Positions 26,519 through 35,414 of a stretch of 64,000 bases of DNA are shown piece by piece. The translations under genes were made by a program, and so were the position numbers. How positions within the stretch are numbered: the stretch's first letter is position 1; the number at the start of each line of letters is the position of its first letter. The notes under the pieces are model-generated. The model was not told the origin of the DNA. It ran no database searches and saw only the letters and a list, made by a program, of their open reading frames with translations. The DNA is from Fibrobacter sp. UWT2 (lineage in GTDB: Bacteria > Fibrobacterota > Fibrobacteria > Fibrobacterales > Fibrobacteraceae): positions 1 through 64,000 of the forward strand of contig NZ_FRBF01000005.1 of the NCBI RefSeq assembly GCF_900142545.1, read 5' to 3'.

Positions 26519-27931
26519 TTAACAGCCGAGCTTAGCGGAGAGGTAAGCTTCGAGTTCGTCGATCTTGACCAGTTCCTGCTTCATGGAGTCGCGTTCGCGA
26601 ACCGTCACGTAGCCGAGCTTTGCCGGATCAGATTCACCTTCGCCCACGGTGTCGAAGTCGACGGTCACGCAGAACGGTGTGCCGAGTTCGTCCTGACGGC
26701 GGTAGCGCTTACCGATGGACTGCGTTTCATCGTATTCCACGTTCCAGCGATTGAGGAGCTTCTGGTAGAGTTCTTCGGCCTTGGCCTTCACCTGGCCCTT
26801 CTTCACGAGCGGGAGAACGGCAACCTTCACCGGAGCAATCTTCGGATCGAAGTGGAGCACGGTACGTTCGTCGTTTTCGAGCTTTTCGACTTCGTAAGCG
26901 TCGCAGAGGAGCACGAGGAGCAAACGTTCCACACCGAGGGACGGTTCCACAACGTACGGGATATAGCGCTTGTTCTGGACCGGGTCAATGTATTCCTGCT
27001 TGACCTTGGATTCGTTCTGGTGCTGCGTCAAGTCGTAGTTCGTACGAGAAGCGATACCCCAGAGTTCGCCCCAACCGAACGGGAATTCGTATTCGACGTC
27101 GGTGGTACCGTTGGAATAGTGAGAAAGTTCTTCCTTGGCATGTTCGCGGAGGCGGAGCTTTTCCTTGTTCACGCCGAGGTCGTTCACGAGCCAGTCGAAG
27201 CAGTACTTGCGCCAGAAGTTGTACCAGTCAAGTTCGGTACCCGGTTCGCAGAAGAATTCAAGTTCCATCTGTTCGAATTCGCGGGTACGGAAGATGAAGT
27301 TACCCGGAGTGATTTCGTTACGGAAGGACTTACCGATCTGGCCCACACCGAACGGAATGCGCGGGCGGACGTTGTCGACAATGTTCTTGAAGTCAACAAA
27401 GATACCCTGAGCGGTTTCCGGACGGAGGTACACCTTGTTGCCTTCGCCTTCGATCACGCCGATTTCGGTCTGGAACATCAGGTTGAATGCGCGGGGCTTG
27501 GTCCAGTCGGTCTTGCCGCAGGTCGGGCATTCGATCTTGTTGTCCATCATCATCTGGTGGACTTCGTCAAAGTTCTTGCCGGCGCAGCAGCCTTCGCCGA
27601 GCTTGTCTTCCAAAAGTTGGTCGGCACGGAAACGTTCGTGGCAAGCGAGGCAGTCGACCAGCGGGTCAGAGAAGTTACCCACGTGGCCAGAAGCCTTCCA
27701 AACGCGGGGGTTCAAGAGAATAGAACTGTCGAGACCGAGCACGTCCTGACGGCTGGTCACGAACTTCTTCCACCAGAGGTTCTTGATGTTGCGCTTCAGT
27801 TCCACGCCATACGGACCGTAGTCCCAAGTATTGGCGAGGCCGTCATAAATTTCGGAGCCGGGGAAAATGAAACCGCGGCGCTTGCAGAGGGAGATGATGT
27901 CCTTGAGGGCATCCTGAACTTTCTTTGCCAT
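26519..27931 (-). CDS. glyS: Glycyl-tRNA synthetase, homodimeric class II type
   Basis: The 470-residue enzyme charges tRNA-Gly. It is the single-chain alpha2 type, not the GlyQ/GlyS tetramer: GSEIYDGLANTWDYGPYGVE at the N-terminus, a zinc-like Cys set (CLACHERF, CPTCGKTDW), class II motif 2 (FRNEITP...FRTREFEQME) and motif 3 (GVERLLLVLL). The C-terminal anticodon-binding domain follows. Length matches the family. An AAAGGA site precedes the ATG. The ~100-base leader has a CGGCTA/TAGCCG hairpin directly before the ribosome-binding site, but no T-box signature. Confidence 0.95.
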   Translation of the reverse strand: MAKKVQDALKDIISLCKRRGFIFPGSEIYDGLANTWDYGPYGVELKRNIKNLWWKKFVTSRQDVLGLDSSILLNPRVWKASGHVGNFSDPLVDCLACHERFRADQLLEDKLGEGCCAGKNFDEVHQMMMDNKIECPTCGKTDWTKPRAFNLMFQTEIGVIEGEGNKVYLRPETAQGIFVDFKNIVDNVRPRIPFGVGQIGKSFRNEITPGNFIFRTREFEQMELEFFCEPGTELDWYNFWRKYCFDWLVNDLGVNKEKLRLREHAKEELSHYSNGTTDVEYEFPFGWGELWGIASRTNYDLTQHQNESKVKQEYIDPVQNKRYIPYVVEPSLGVERLLLVLLCDAYEVEKLENDERTVLHFDPKIAPVKVAVLPLVKKGQVKAKAEELYQKLLNRWNVEYDETQSIGKRYRRQDELGTPFCVTVDFDTVGEGESDPAKLGYVTVRERDSMKQELVKIDELEAYLSAKLGC

Positions 27932-28140
27932 TATATAATCCTTTATCGGCTAATCTAGCCGGACTAGGAACCTACCTGGATGATAGGCCCTGACGCGCCA
28001 CAATTTAGAAAAATATACACCACCAATAAAGCCTAATTCGCCCAAAAAACGCCATATGTATACAACTAATTACACTTAGGGTAACGCAAGGAAAATAAAA
28101 GTTTTAGAACCTATAGAAAAATATTATATTGCTGAAATCT
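27932..28140. other. Divergent promoter region of glyS and the M23 lipoprotein
   Basis: On the glyS side a CGGCTA-GAT-TAGCCG hairpin precedes the ribosome-binding site. On the other side a TATATT box (28125-28130) lies 10 bases before the M23 gene. No gene or tRNA is seen. Confidence 0.5.
28125..28130 (+). promoter_or_regulatory. Start-proximal TATATT box of the M23 peptidase gene
   Basis: The hexamer ends 10 bases before ATG 28141. The leader would be about 4 bases, with no ribosome-binding site. Confidence 0.5.
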
Positions 28141-29100
28141 ATGCGAATGTTTGGTTTTCTACTGTCTATTGTATTGTTTTTTACAGCCTGTGCTTCAAAC
28201 AAAAACACGGCTCAAGATACTCAGCCCACAACCGAGCCAGAAACACAGATTTTAGCTCCCTCCGAAACGGAAAGTGAATTTACCGGCAACCCGATTCTTG
28301 ACGAAGCCGACGCCGGCAATTCCGAAATCGCCGCCAACGATGTCACCGCAGCAGACTCCGATATCGAAGATTCCGACGGTGAATCCGAAATGAGCCAAGA
28401 AGAAGCAGACGCCGAACTCGCCGCCGATATGGCCGAAGGCGATTCCGCATCGCTCGAGACGCTCCCCAAGTTGACGCTTGACATGACCACCGCCTTTGTA
28501 CCCACGGCAAGCCGCCGCATTTCGGCCCCTTATGGCATTCGCACCTACCGCATGCATCGCGGTGTCGACATGGGACTTTGCCACGGCGAAGACCGCACCA
28601 TTGTAGCCGCCTTTACAGGTGTGGTCACCAAGGTCCGCAACCAAGGCCGCCGCAAAGGCTATGGCAAGTACGTGATTCTGGACCACGGCAATGGCCTCAC
28701 GACGCTCTACGCCCATCTCGCCAGCTGGCAAGTACATGTCGGCGACACCCTGCAAGCCGGCGATACGATCGGCGTAGGCGGCAACACGGGCCGTTCCTTC
28801 GGCGCCCATCTGCACTTCGAGATGAAGTACCACGGCAACTACATCGACCCGTCCACGATTTTCAACTTCGAAGAAGGCACTTTCCAGAGTGCCCTCATTA
28901 CGATCGAACCGCAAGAAATGCTCGCGGTTGAAGAAGGCTACCAGAAGGAACTTTCCAAGCACCGCTACTACAAGGTGCGGCGCGGCGACTGCCTCGGCAA
29001 AATCGCCCGCAAGTACGGCATTTCTGTAACGCGACTCAAGCAGCTGAACGGCATCAAGGGCAACACCATTCGCCCGGGTCAAGTGCTCCGTTGCTCGTAA
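28141..29100 (+). CDS. M23 metallopeptidase lipoprotein with LysM domain (murein endopeptidase-like)
   Basis: The 319-residue protein has a lipoprotein signal (FFTAC, Cys at ~17), an acidic Ala/Glu/Asp-rich spacer to about residue 115, an M23 domain with the zinc ligands in HRGVDMG (about 138-144) and HLHFE (about 223-227), and a C-terminal LysM (about 275-319, YYKVRRGDCLGKIARKYGIS). The family either cuts peptidoglycan cross-links or, when degenerate, activates amidases; here the HxxxD and HxH zinc sites are intact. ATG 28141 is preferred to an in-frame TTG at 28129, which lies within the promoter box. The dus gene follows after 19 bases. Confidence 0.9.
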   Translation: MRMFGFLLSIVLFFTACASNKNTAQDTQPTTEPETQILAPSETESEFTGNPILDEADAGNSEIAANDVTAADSDIEDSDGESEMSQEEADAELAADMAEGDSASLETLPKLTLDMTTAFVPTASRRISAPYGIRTYRMHRGVDMGLCHGEDRTIVAAFTGVVTKVRNQGRRKGYGKYVILDHGNGLTTLYAHLASWQVHVGDTLQAGDTIGVGGNTGRSFGAHLHFEMKYHGNYIDPSTIFNFEEGTFQSALITIEPQEMLAVEEGYQKELSKHRYYKVRRGDCLGKIARKYGISVTRLKQLNGIKGNTIRPGQVLRCS

Positions 29101-29119
29101 GCCGCGCGCTTTGTAACCC

Positions 29120-30052
29120 ATGCTCCCCATTCACTTTGCCCCGCTCCAAGGGTTTACCGAATCGGCTTACCGACTAGCCCACAGCAAGTTCGCCCCTGGA
29201 ATCCACACCTATTACACCCCGTTTCTTAGGTTGGAAAAAGGCGAAGTCCGGGCCAAGGACCTCCGCGATCTGCAGGCGGAACACCCTTACCATCTAGTAC
29301 CGCAAATCATCGTACGCAATGTCGAGGAATTCAACCTTCTGACCAAGGCCGTCACGGAACTCGGCTTTAAAGAAATCGACATCAATATGGGATGCCCCTA
29401 CCCCATGCAGACCAAGTCGGGCCGCGGTTCCGGAATCCTTTCCCACCCCGAAAAAATCCGCGAAATACTCGACGCCATAAACCAATTAAGCCAACCCGCA
29501 GCCGAACCTGCCACAGACAAAAGCCCCAAGTTCAGCATCAAGATGCGTCTCGGCCTCACCTCCCCGGAGGAATGCCTGCAACTGCTACCGCTCCTGAACG
29601 AGGCTCCCCTCGCCCACATTACGCTTCATCCGCGGGTTGGAATCCAGCAGTACAAGGGTGCACTCGACTTTGAGACTTTTGACAAATTCTACGGCGAATG
29701 CAAACACCCGCTGATTTTTAACGGCGACATCACCGACCTCAAGCAGATCCAGTACATCGAGACACGCTATCCAAAGCTTGCGGGAATCATGATTGGCAGG
29801 GGTCTCCTCGCGAACCCGGTTCTCGCCGCCCAGTACGCCGGACTCCCCTGCGGAACCACCACCGAAACGCTTCTGAAAATCCACGCCGACATCGCGGCCG
29901 ACTACGCCCGCCGCTTGCAAGGCAACGCCCAAATTCTAGACAAAATCCGCCCCTTCTGGACGTATGCGGATCTTCAGAAGAAAATCCGCAAGAAAATCGA
30001 GAAATCAAGGACTCTCGAAGAATACCTCGAAGCCGTCAACGAGCTCGGCTAG
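29120..30052 (+). CDS. dus: tRNA-dihydrouridine synthase family protein
   Basis: The 310-residue FMN enzyme reduces uridines in tRNA to dihydrouridine. It has the flavin-site start FAPLQGFTESAYR, the catalytic Cys in NMGCPYPMQTKSGRGS (about residue 92), KMRLGLT, the His/Arg pair TLHPR, NGDI and MIGRGLL. The N-terminal and helical domains are of normal length. Which tRNA position it modifies is not clear from sequence; it is not an obvious DusA or DusC. It follows the M23 gene by 19 bases and has no ribosome-binding site, so it is probably translated from the same mRNA. Confidence 0.9.
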   Translation: MLPIHFAPLQGFTESAYRLAHSKFAPGIHTYYTPFLRLEKGEVRAKDLRDLQAEHPYHLVPQIIVRNVEEFNLLTKAVTELGFKEIDINMGCPYPMQTKSGRGSGILSHPEKIREILDAINQLSQPAAEPATDKSPKFSIKMRLGLTSPEECLQLLPLLNEAPLAHITLHPRVGIQQYKGALDFETFDKFYGECKHPLIFNGDITDLKQIQYIETRYPKLAGIMIGRGLLANPVLAAQYAGLPCGTTTETLLKIHADIAADYARRLQGNAQILDKIRPFWTYADLQKKIRKKIEKSRTLEEYLEAVNELG

Positions 30053-30063
30053 CCAATTTTCGC

Positions 30064-31257
30064 TTAGCCGTTCTCGGCCGAATCCACCGGCACCAGCCGC
30101 CTATAGGTTTTATCTATAAAGATAGCTCCGAGCGGGGCCGTTACCATAATCGCCACCGCCGCGAGCGTGAGCACGTTGTTGCCGCAGGCAAGCCCAAAAC
30201 TCAAGGGCACGCCGCCGATAGCCGCCTGCACCGTCGCCTTTGGAACATAGGCCAGCATGCAGAACAGGCGTTCCTTCTTGTTCAGCGGAGTACGCAGCAT
30301 GCAAATAAACACGCCGCCCATTCTAAAGAACATCGCGCCCAAAACCACGAAAATGGCACCGATTCCCGCCGTAAACGCGTAAGCCACGTCCAGGGTGCTA
30401 CCCACAAGCACAAACAAGATAATCTCGGCCGCGACCCAGAACTTGGTGAACTTGCCGCTAATGCGTTTAGCAAGCTCCGGGTGTTTTCCGTAAATGCAGG
30501 CAGCAATGGCAACCACCGCAATCATGCCGCTGAACGGCACCACATGGCTAATATCATGCTCCAGCTCGTTCAGTAAGAAGGCGAAACTCAAGATAATCAG
30601 CACCTTCACCGTATCGCGCATGTGCTTATGCTTAAAGAACCACACCAAGGCATACCCGCAGGCCACCCCCACGACCGCACCGAGGGTAATGGAGACCGGC
30701 ACCGAAAGGAAACTCGTCGCCGAAACGGATTCGCCCTTCAAAAGCGCCAGGAACGCCGCAAAGGTCACCAGCACATACACGTCATCTAGCGAAGCTCCCG
30801 CCAGAAGCATCTGTGGAATTCCACGCCTCACGCCGCGATTTTCCTCGCGCATCTTGAGCATGCGAGGCACCACCACCGCCGGCGACACCGCCGCAATGGT
30901 AGACCCCATGAGGGCAGCTTCCCAGTAAGTCACCCCCATCAGTGGCGGCGCAAGCAAAACGACGCCCACAATTTCAATCGAAGCGGGCACAAAACACATC
31001 AAGAGGGCGGCGCGACCAATCCGCTTGAATTCCCGCATATCGAGGGTCAACCCCGCGCGCGTCAGGATAATCACCAGCGCCAGCTGCCTCAAGTCCGCTG
31101 AAATATCCAAAAAAGCGGGCCGAAGCAGATTCAATGCGTGAGGTCCGAGAATAATCCCAGTTAGAATCATTCCGAGGATACTTGGGAGCTTAAGCTTGAC
31201 GAAAATCGAGCCCAAAAGCAGCCCAAGCAAGAAAATAAGTGCGAGAGAAGTCAACAT
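30064..31257 (-). CDS. Cation:proton antiporter (CPA family)
   Basis: The 397-residue inner-membrane protein has about 11-12 hydrophobic segments and CPA-type motifs: ILGMILTGIILGP near the N-terminus, LVIILTRAGLTLDM (where NhaA/CPA proteins have a conserved acidic or polar pair), AVSPAVVVPRML and AGASLDDVYVL with the ion-binding Asp-Asp-like pair. It would exchange Na+ or K+ for protons. Converging with dus, it ends 11 bases from its stop. A TATCTTTG box about 22 bases before the ATG is a likely promoter. Ion preference cannot be stated. Confidence 0.85.
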   Translation of the reverse strand: MLTSLALIFLLGLLLGSIFVKLKLPSILGMILTGIILGPHALNLLRPAFLDISADLRQLALVIILTRAGLTLDMREFKRIGRAALLMCFVPASIEIVGVVLLAPPLMGVTYWEAALMGSTIAAVSPAVVVPRMLKMREENRGVRRGIPQMLLAGASLDDVYVLVTFAAFLALLKGESVSATSFLSVPVSITLGAVVGVACGYALVWFFKHKHMRDTVKVLIILSFAFLLNELEHDISHVVPFSGMIAVVAIAACIYGKHPELAKRISGKFTKFWVAAEIILFVLVGSTLDVAYAFTAGIGAIFVVLGAMFFRMGGVFICMLRTPLNKKERLFCMLAYVPKATVQAAIGGVPLSFGLACGNNVLTLAAVAIMVTAPLGAIFIDKTYRRLVPVDSAENG

Positions 31258-31292
31258 AATGCAATTTTCGGTGCCAAAGATAGAAATTCAAC

Positions 31293-31298
31293 TATATT
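31293..31298 (+). promoter_or_regulatory. Start-proximal TATATT box of the pilin-like gene
   Basis: The hexamer ends 7 bases before ATG 31306 with no ribosome-binding site. The antiporter gene diverges from within the same 48-base gap. Confidence 0.5.
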
Positions 31299-31305
31299 TT
31301 GGCAT

Positions 31306-32157
31306 ATGAAGGGAAATTTCCATCTGAAACGTGGGTTTACCATGATTGAAATCATGGTGGTTGTTGTTATCCTTGGGGTTTTGGCTGGGATTGGTACTCC
31401 CAAGCTTTTGGGACTCACAGAAAAAACCAAAGAAAAAGCCGATTTAATGAAGTTGTATTACCTGCGCGATGCTCTAGACAAGGCTTTAATTGAGAATGGA
31501 GAAGCCTTGTACAATAGTTCCTATTTATCGTCAGGGAAAGAAAAGGAACAACAAGATAAACTCAACAAACTGAAAAATGCCTTGAAAAGTGAAGCCGGCG
31601 TATCCTTATTCGTTATTGAAATGAAAGGTGGAGCCGCAATGAATGTGCAGAGCAAACACGGTAGTGCCAACAATAGTGCAAACATGTGCGAATTGATTGG
31701 GGGCGCCGGAACCTGGTACAATGCACTGAAAGAAGCTCACTTTGACGGCGTCGCTGAAATTGTCGCCTACAGACTCAAAACCGTAAACAACACCGGCATA
31801 ACAAATGATATAACCAATAACGGAAAGCCAACCAGCTTTACAGTAGTACAAGATGGTTCCAACTACCGCACGTACCCAAACTCCCCCATGTTCATAAGCC
31901 GCGAATTGAATTATGGAAAAGCAGCTGGTTTGGACAAAATCACATCTCAAGGCAACAACAAGACTAATTACCGTTTGACAATGAGTTTCCAATGGAGTGG
32001 CGGCAACGAAAGCAATCACTCTATAGAAGTAGCACTCCTTCCCAATGGAGGAAAGATGCGCAACAATTCAAATGGAAAAGGCAGCGCATTCCTCACTGAT
32101 CACGGCGTCTGCTTCTCAACCTATGGCGACATAGGTTGCGCCGATTACAAGTACTAA
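31306..32157 (+). CDS. Type IV pilin-like / type II secretion pseudopilin protein
   Basis: The 283-residue protein has a prepilin leader with the cleavage motif RGFTMIEIMVVVVILGVLAGIG: the Gly before Phe, Glu at +5 and a hydrophobic helix. A charged helical stalk (EKTKEKADLMKLYYL) follows and then a large globular head. The head (about 200 residues) is longer than in a GspG pseudopilin and ends with two Cys (GVCFSTYGDIGC). It is therefore likely a Fibrobacter-type pilin or minor pseudopilin acting in adhesion or secretion. No other pil or gsp gene is adjacent. A bidirectional terminator follows. Confidence 0.85.
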   Translation: MKGNFHLKRGFTMIEIMVVVVILGVLAGIGTPKLLGLTEKTKEKADLMKLYYLRDALDKALIENGEALYNSSYLSSGKEKEQQDKLNKLKNALKSEAGVSLFVIEMKGGAAMNVQSKHGSANNSANMCELIGGAGTWYNALKEAHFDGVAEIVAYRLKTVNNTGITNDITNNGKPTSFTVVQDGSNYRTYPNSPMFISRELNYGKAAGLDKITSQGNNKTNYRLTMSFQWSGGNESNHSIEVALLPNGGKMRNNSNGKGSAFLTDHGVCFSTYGDIGCADYKY

Positions 32158-32170
32158 TTTTTTTCAATAC

Positions 32171-32202
32171 AAAAAAAAGCCTGGTTAATACCAGGCTTTT
32201 TT
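32171..32202. terminator. Bidirectional terminator between pilin-like gene and serA
   Basis: AAAAAAAA-GCCTGGT-TAAT-ACCAGGC-TTTTTT forms a seven-base stem flanked by A and T runs. It ends both the pilin transcript and the serA transcript; in the latter it lies beyond the structured element. Confidence 0.9.
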
Positions 32203-32206
32203 GCTT

Positions 32207-32315
32207 AATGGCACGAACGGTCTCTGTGAGCCTAAAGCGACTCGTATTAACGAGTCGCGTAGGCGAGAGCGAGCGCTTCGGGTACGTACTAACCCGATTG
32301 GGCGCGAGCGGTCTC
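32207..32315. repeat. Dispersed structured element, copy B (serA 3' region)
   Basis: The core at 32226-32268 reads GTGA, stem GCCTA, AA, stem GCGACTCG, loop TATTAA, CGAGTCGC, G, TAGGC, GAGA. It is followed by GCGAGCGCTT, GGGTACGTAC and CGATTGGGCGCGAGCGGT up to the serA stop codon. Compared with copy A behind mdh, loops and bulges are identical while several stem pairs differ in a compensatory way. Confidence 0.8.
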
Positions 32316-33482
32316 TTAGAAATGAATGACGCGGACCTTGATGACCTTGTCGAGCTTGGAGAGCTTTTCGACGATAGAGTCATCGACCTTGCTTTCCACG
32401 TCAACGAGGTTGTAGCCGATCTTGCCATTGCTCTTGTTGCTGAAAGAAGCAATGTTGATGCCTTCGGCACCGAACACCTTCGTGATTTCAGAAATCATGT
32501 TCGGAACGTCCTGGTTGATCACCACGACGCGGCTCTTGACGCCGGAATGCGGGTGGTCAACGAGGGCCGGGAAGTTCACGGAATTGCGGACGCAACCGTA
32601 TTCGATGTAGTCCTTCAATTCTTCGACAGCCATCACGGCGCAGTTTTCTTCGGCTTCTTCGGTAGAAGCGCCGAGGTGCGGGAAGCAGGTCACCTTGTCG
32701 TTCTTGATGAGGTCTGCATCCGGGAAGTCGCAGAGGTAGCCCTGGAGAGAACCGGAAGCGAGCATTTCGTTCACCGGAGCCATTTCCACGATACCACCGC
32801 GGGCGAAGTTCATGATGTAGCTGCCCTTGAAGCCGGCGAGGTTCTTGCGGTTGAGCAAGTTTTCGGTCACGCCCTTGATGAACGGAACGTGCACGGTGAG
32901 GAAGTCGGAGTTGGCGATCACGGTGTCGAGGTCGGCAATCTCAACCTTGTTGGAAAGTTCGTGCATGTTGGCGGCGTTCGGATACGGTTCGTAAGCGATG
33001 ACGCGCATGTTCTTCCAACGGGCATAGTTAGCGACGAGCACGCCGATCTTGCCGAGGCCAATCACGCCGAGAGTCTTACCGGCGAGTTCCATGCCGGCGA
33101 ACTTCTTCTTACCGCTTTCAACGGTCTTGGCGAGGTCCGGATCGTTCGTGTCGAGGCCCTTGACCCAAGCGGCAGCCTTGTCCACGTTACGCACAGCCAT
33201 GCCGAGCACGGTCATCACGAGTTCGGCAACGGCGTTGGCGTTTGCACCCGGAGTATTGAACACGCAGATGCCCTTTGCGGAAGCCTTGTCGATGGTGATG
33301 TTGTTCACGCCAGCGCCGGCGCGGGCGACAGCCAGTAGGCCGTCAAAGTTGTCGGTATCAACCTGGGCGGAACGCACCAAGATGGCATCGGGTTTTTCGA
33401 TAGAATCGGAAACCTGATAGAACGAGCCAAACAGGCTCAAGCCTTTCTTGGAAATATTGTTCATCGTCTTAATAGTTGCCAT
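32316..33482 (-). CDS. serA: D-3-phosphoglycerate dehydrogenase
   Basis: The 388-residue enzyme catalyses the first step of serine synthesis from 3-phosphoglycerate using NAD. The Rossmann motif is LGVIGLGKIGVLVAN, followed by the family motifs FGARGG-type MNFARGGIVE, and Glu/His positions in CFPHLGASTEEAEE. A C-terminal ACT domain (about 315-388, VVVINQDVPNMISEI) suggests feedback by serine. Length is between the short and long SerA types. ATG 33482 has AAAGGA six bases upstream. The stop codon is directly followed by the structured element. No serB or serC lies nearby. Confidence 0.92.
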   Translation of the reverse strand: MATIKTMNNISKKGLSLFGSFYQVSDSIEKPDAILVRSAQVDTDNFDGLLAVARAGAGVNNITIDKASAKGICVFNTPGANANAVAELVMTVLGMAVRNVDKAAAWVKGLDTNDPDLAKTVESGKKKFAGMELAGKTLGVIGLGKIGVLVANYARWKNMRVIAYEPYPNAANMHELSNKVEIADLDTVIANSDFLTVHVPFIKGVTENLLNRKNLAGFKGSYIMNFARGGIVEMAPVNEMLASGSLQGYLCDFPDADLIKNDKVTCFPHLGASTEEAEENCAVMAVEELKDYIEYGCVRNSVNFPALVDHPHSGVKSRVVVINQDVPNMISEITKVFGAEGINIASFSNKSNGKIGYNLVDVESKVDDSIVEKLSKLDKVIKVRVIHF

Positions 33483-33645
33483 TGTATTGTCCTTTGTTTA
33501 AGTTAAAAAGTTGTGAGGTCGCTTCGCTTTGAGTTATGAGGTCGGCACTTCGTGCCTCGGAGCTTTTATAATCGCGCCTTCGGCGCAAGTTTTTTGCTCA
33601 AAGCGTTGTGAAACAAGGCGTGCTCATACCCCATAGCCCATACCT
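33483..33645. other. Repeat-rich gap between serA and ispG
   Basis: It contains two short GC hairpins (GGCACTTCGTGCC at ~33553-33565 and GCGCCTTCGGCGC at ~33575-33588, the latter followed by AAGTTTTTT), two GAGGTCG repeats, and a run of heptamer-like units (read on the minus strand GGTATGG, GCTATGG, GGTATGA) at about 33625-33645. No gene is supported. Confidence 0.5.
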
Positions 33646-35385
33646 CTAAGGTTCTTGCCACCGGCCTCTTTCCTTGATCAAATTCACGAGTTCCTCGATG
33701 GCGTCTTCTTCGGGGATGTTCTTCTTGACCGCCGTCTTGCCTTCGAAGAGGGTAATGCGGCCGGGGCCACCACCGACGTAGCCGAAGTCGGCGTCAGCCA
33801 TTTCGCCCGGGCCGTTCACGATGCAGCCCATGATGCCGATGGAAATGTCAGAGAGGTGACCGAAGCGGGCCTTGATCTTGCCCATCACCTGCTGAATATC
33901 GTAGAGGGTGCGGCCGCAGCTCGGGCAGCTGATAAAGTTCGTCTTGCTGCGGCGGCAGTAGGCGGCCTGCAGAATGTCGAAGGCCAGAAGAACGCTTTCC
34001 TTCGCGCCCTTGTAGCCGTCGATCACGACGGCGTCGCCAAGGCCGTCGGTGACGAGGCTTCCGATGTCGGCGGACACGCGGAGCGTTTCACGTTCGTTGT
34101 CGTTAATCTTGGCGTAAAGCAGAATCGGGTCTTTGCGACCTGCCGCTTCCAAAGCGGCAGCAAGGGCGCGCACGCCAGCGACCATCTCGGCTCCCGTGTA
34201 GCAGAACACGGAACCAGCGGGCACGGCAGCCGGATTCTGCGCGAAACCGGCGATATCCATCGCATCCTTAAATTCAACGACAGGCTTTTCGTTCAAGCTC
34301 GGCAGCGCAAATTCAGCATTGCGGCGTTCACCCGTGAGTGCAATCGCATCGGCCTTCACGCCGACCTTCACCGGACTGCTACCGCCGATTTCCACGCCTG
34401 CAACAGCAACGGGCGTCGTTTCTCTGCGTTCGTAATGATACGGGTCTTTTTCAAGAACCGGCACGTTGTAGGCCGTCGGCGCAGCAGGCAAAGCGCAAGC
34501 CTTGATAAGTTCCTGAGCCACCGGGACTTCGGCCACCGGATCTTCAGTGAGCGACACGCGAATCGTATCGGCAAGGCCATCGAGCAACAAGGCGCCGATG
34601 CCTGCAGCAGACTTCAAGCGGCCGTCGGCACCCGCGCCCGCTTCAGTCACGCCCACGTGGAACGGATACGGCTTGAAGCCTTCCTGCTTGATGCGGGCAG
34701 CGAGCATACGGTAAGCGGCAATGGCCACGCGCGGATTGCTGCTCTTCAAACTCAAAACAACCTGGTCGAAGTGTTCGGCTTCGCACACGGCCAAGTATTC
34801 CATGGCACTTTCCACCATGCCTTCCACGGTATCGCCATAGCGGTAAATCATACGGGCGGCAAGGGAACCGTGGTTCACGCCTATACGGATGGCGCGACCG
34901 AGGCGCTTAGCCTCTTGCACGAACGGCGTAAAGGCTTCGGCAACCTTTTCCTTGCCTTCTTCAAAAGTCTTGTCCGTCTGCTGGTCAAGCGTCAAAATGC
35001 CAGTATCGACAAAGTTACCCGGATTGATGCGGACCTTCTCGACCCACTTGAGGGCTTCGAAAGCGGCCTTCGGCTGGAAGTGGATGTCGGCAGAAACCGG
35101 AACGGTGCAACCGGCGGCACGCACGCGCTTCATCACTTCTTCGAGCCCCTGGGCATCAGCGAAAGTCGGAGCCGTAATGCGAACCAGTCCGCAACCCACC
35201 TTGGCAAGTGCCAACGTTTCGGCCACCGTTTTTTCCACATCCTTGGGCTTGGTGGTGGTCATGGACTGAACTAAAATGGGGGCATTGCCCCCGATAAGTG
35301 CGCCGCCAACGCGGACTTGTACAGTTTCCCTGCGGACTGCATTGAAGCGGTCGGCTACATAGGGGAATTCGCTAAACTTCGTCAT
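33646..35385 (-). CDS. ispG: 4-hydroxy-3-methylbut-2-enyl diphosphate synthase, long form
   Basis: The 579-residue iron-sulfur enzyme acts in the MEP pathway of isoprenoid synthesis. It has the TIM-barrel start (PILVQSMTTTKPKDV, VRINPGN), and the cluster Cys in CPSCGRT and GCIVNGPGE near the C-terminus. A central insert (about 285-450) makes it the long form known from Chlamydiae, Bacteroidota and plants, not the ~370-residue type of most Proteobacteria. ATG 35385 (MTKFSEF) is chosen because a TATCTT box ends 7 bases upstream; an upstream in-frame start at 35409 would lie inside that promoter. No ribosome-binding site is seen. Confidence 0.93.
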   Translation of the reverse strand: MTKFSEFPYVADRFNAVRRETVQVRVGGALIGGNAPILVQSMTTTKPKDVEKTVAETLALAKVGCGLVRITAPTFADAQGLEEVMKRVRAAGCTVPVSADIHFQPKAAFEALKWVEKVRINPGNFVDTGILTLDQQTDKTFEEGKEKVAEAFTPFVQEAKRLGRAIRIGVNHGSLAARMIYRYGDTVEGMVESAMEYLAVCEAEHFDQVVLSLKSSNPRVAIAAYRMLAARIKQEGFKPYPFHVGVTEAGAGADGRLKSAAGIGALLLDGLADTIRVSLTEDPVAEVPVAQELIKACALPAAPTAYNVPVLEKDPYHYERRETTPVAVAGVEIGGSSPVKVGVKADAIALTGERRNAEFALPSLNEKPVVEFKDAMDIAGFAQNPAAVPAGSVFCYTGAEMVAGVRALAAALEAAGRKDPILLYAKINDNERETLRVSADIGSLVTDGLGDAVVIDGYKGAKESVLLAFDILQAAYCRRSKTNFISCPSCGRTLYDIQQVMGKIKARFGHLSDISIGIMGCIVNGPGEMADADFGYVGGGPGRITLFEGKTAVKKNIPEEDAIEELVNLIKERGRWQEP

Positions 35386-35392
35386 GCGCCCA

Positions 35393-35398
35393 AAGATA
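35393..35398 (-). promoter_or_regulatory. Start-proximal TATCTTTG box of ispG
   Basis: The hexamer ends 7 bases before ATG 35385, so the message should start at or near the start codon. Confidence 0.5.
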
Positions 35399-35414
35399 GC
35401 AAAATTCACCTCGT

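Noticed and set aside
27932-28060. Possible T-box riboswitch in the glyS leader
   Set aside because: No T-box sequence or antiterminator pair is visible; the leader is too short and has only one small hairpin.
33655-35274. 539-residue ORF on the plus strand
   Set aside because: Antisense shadow of ispG.
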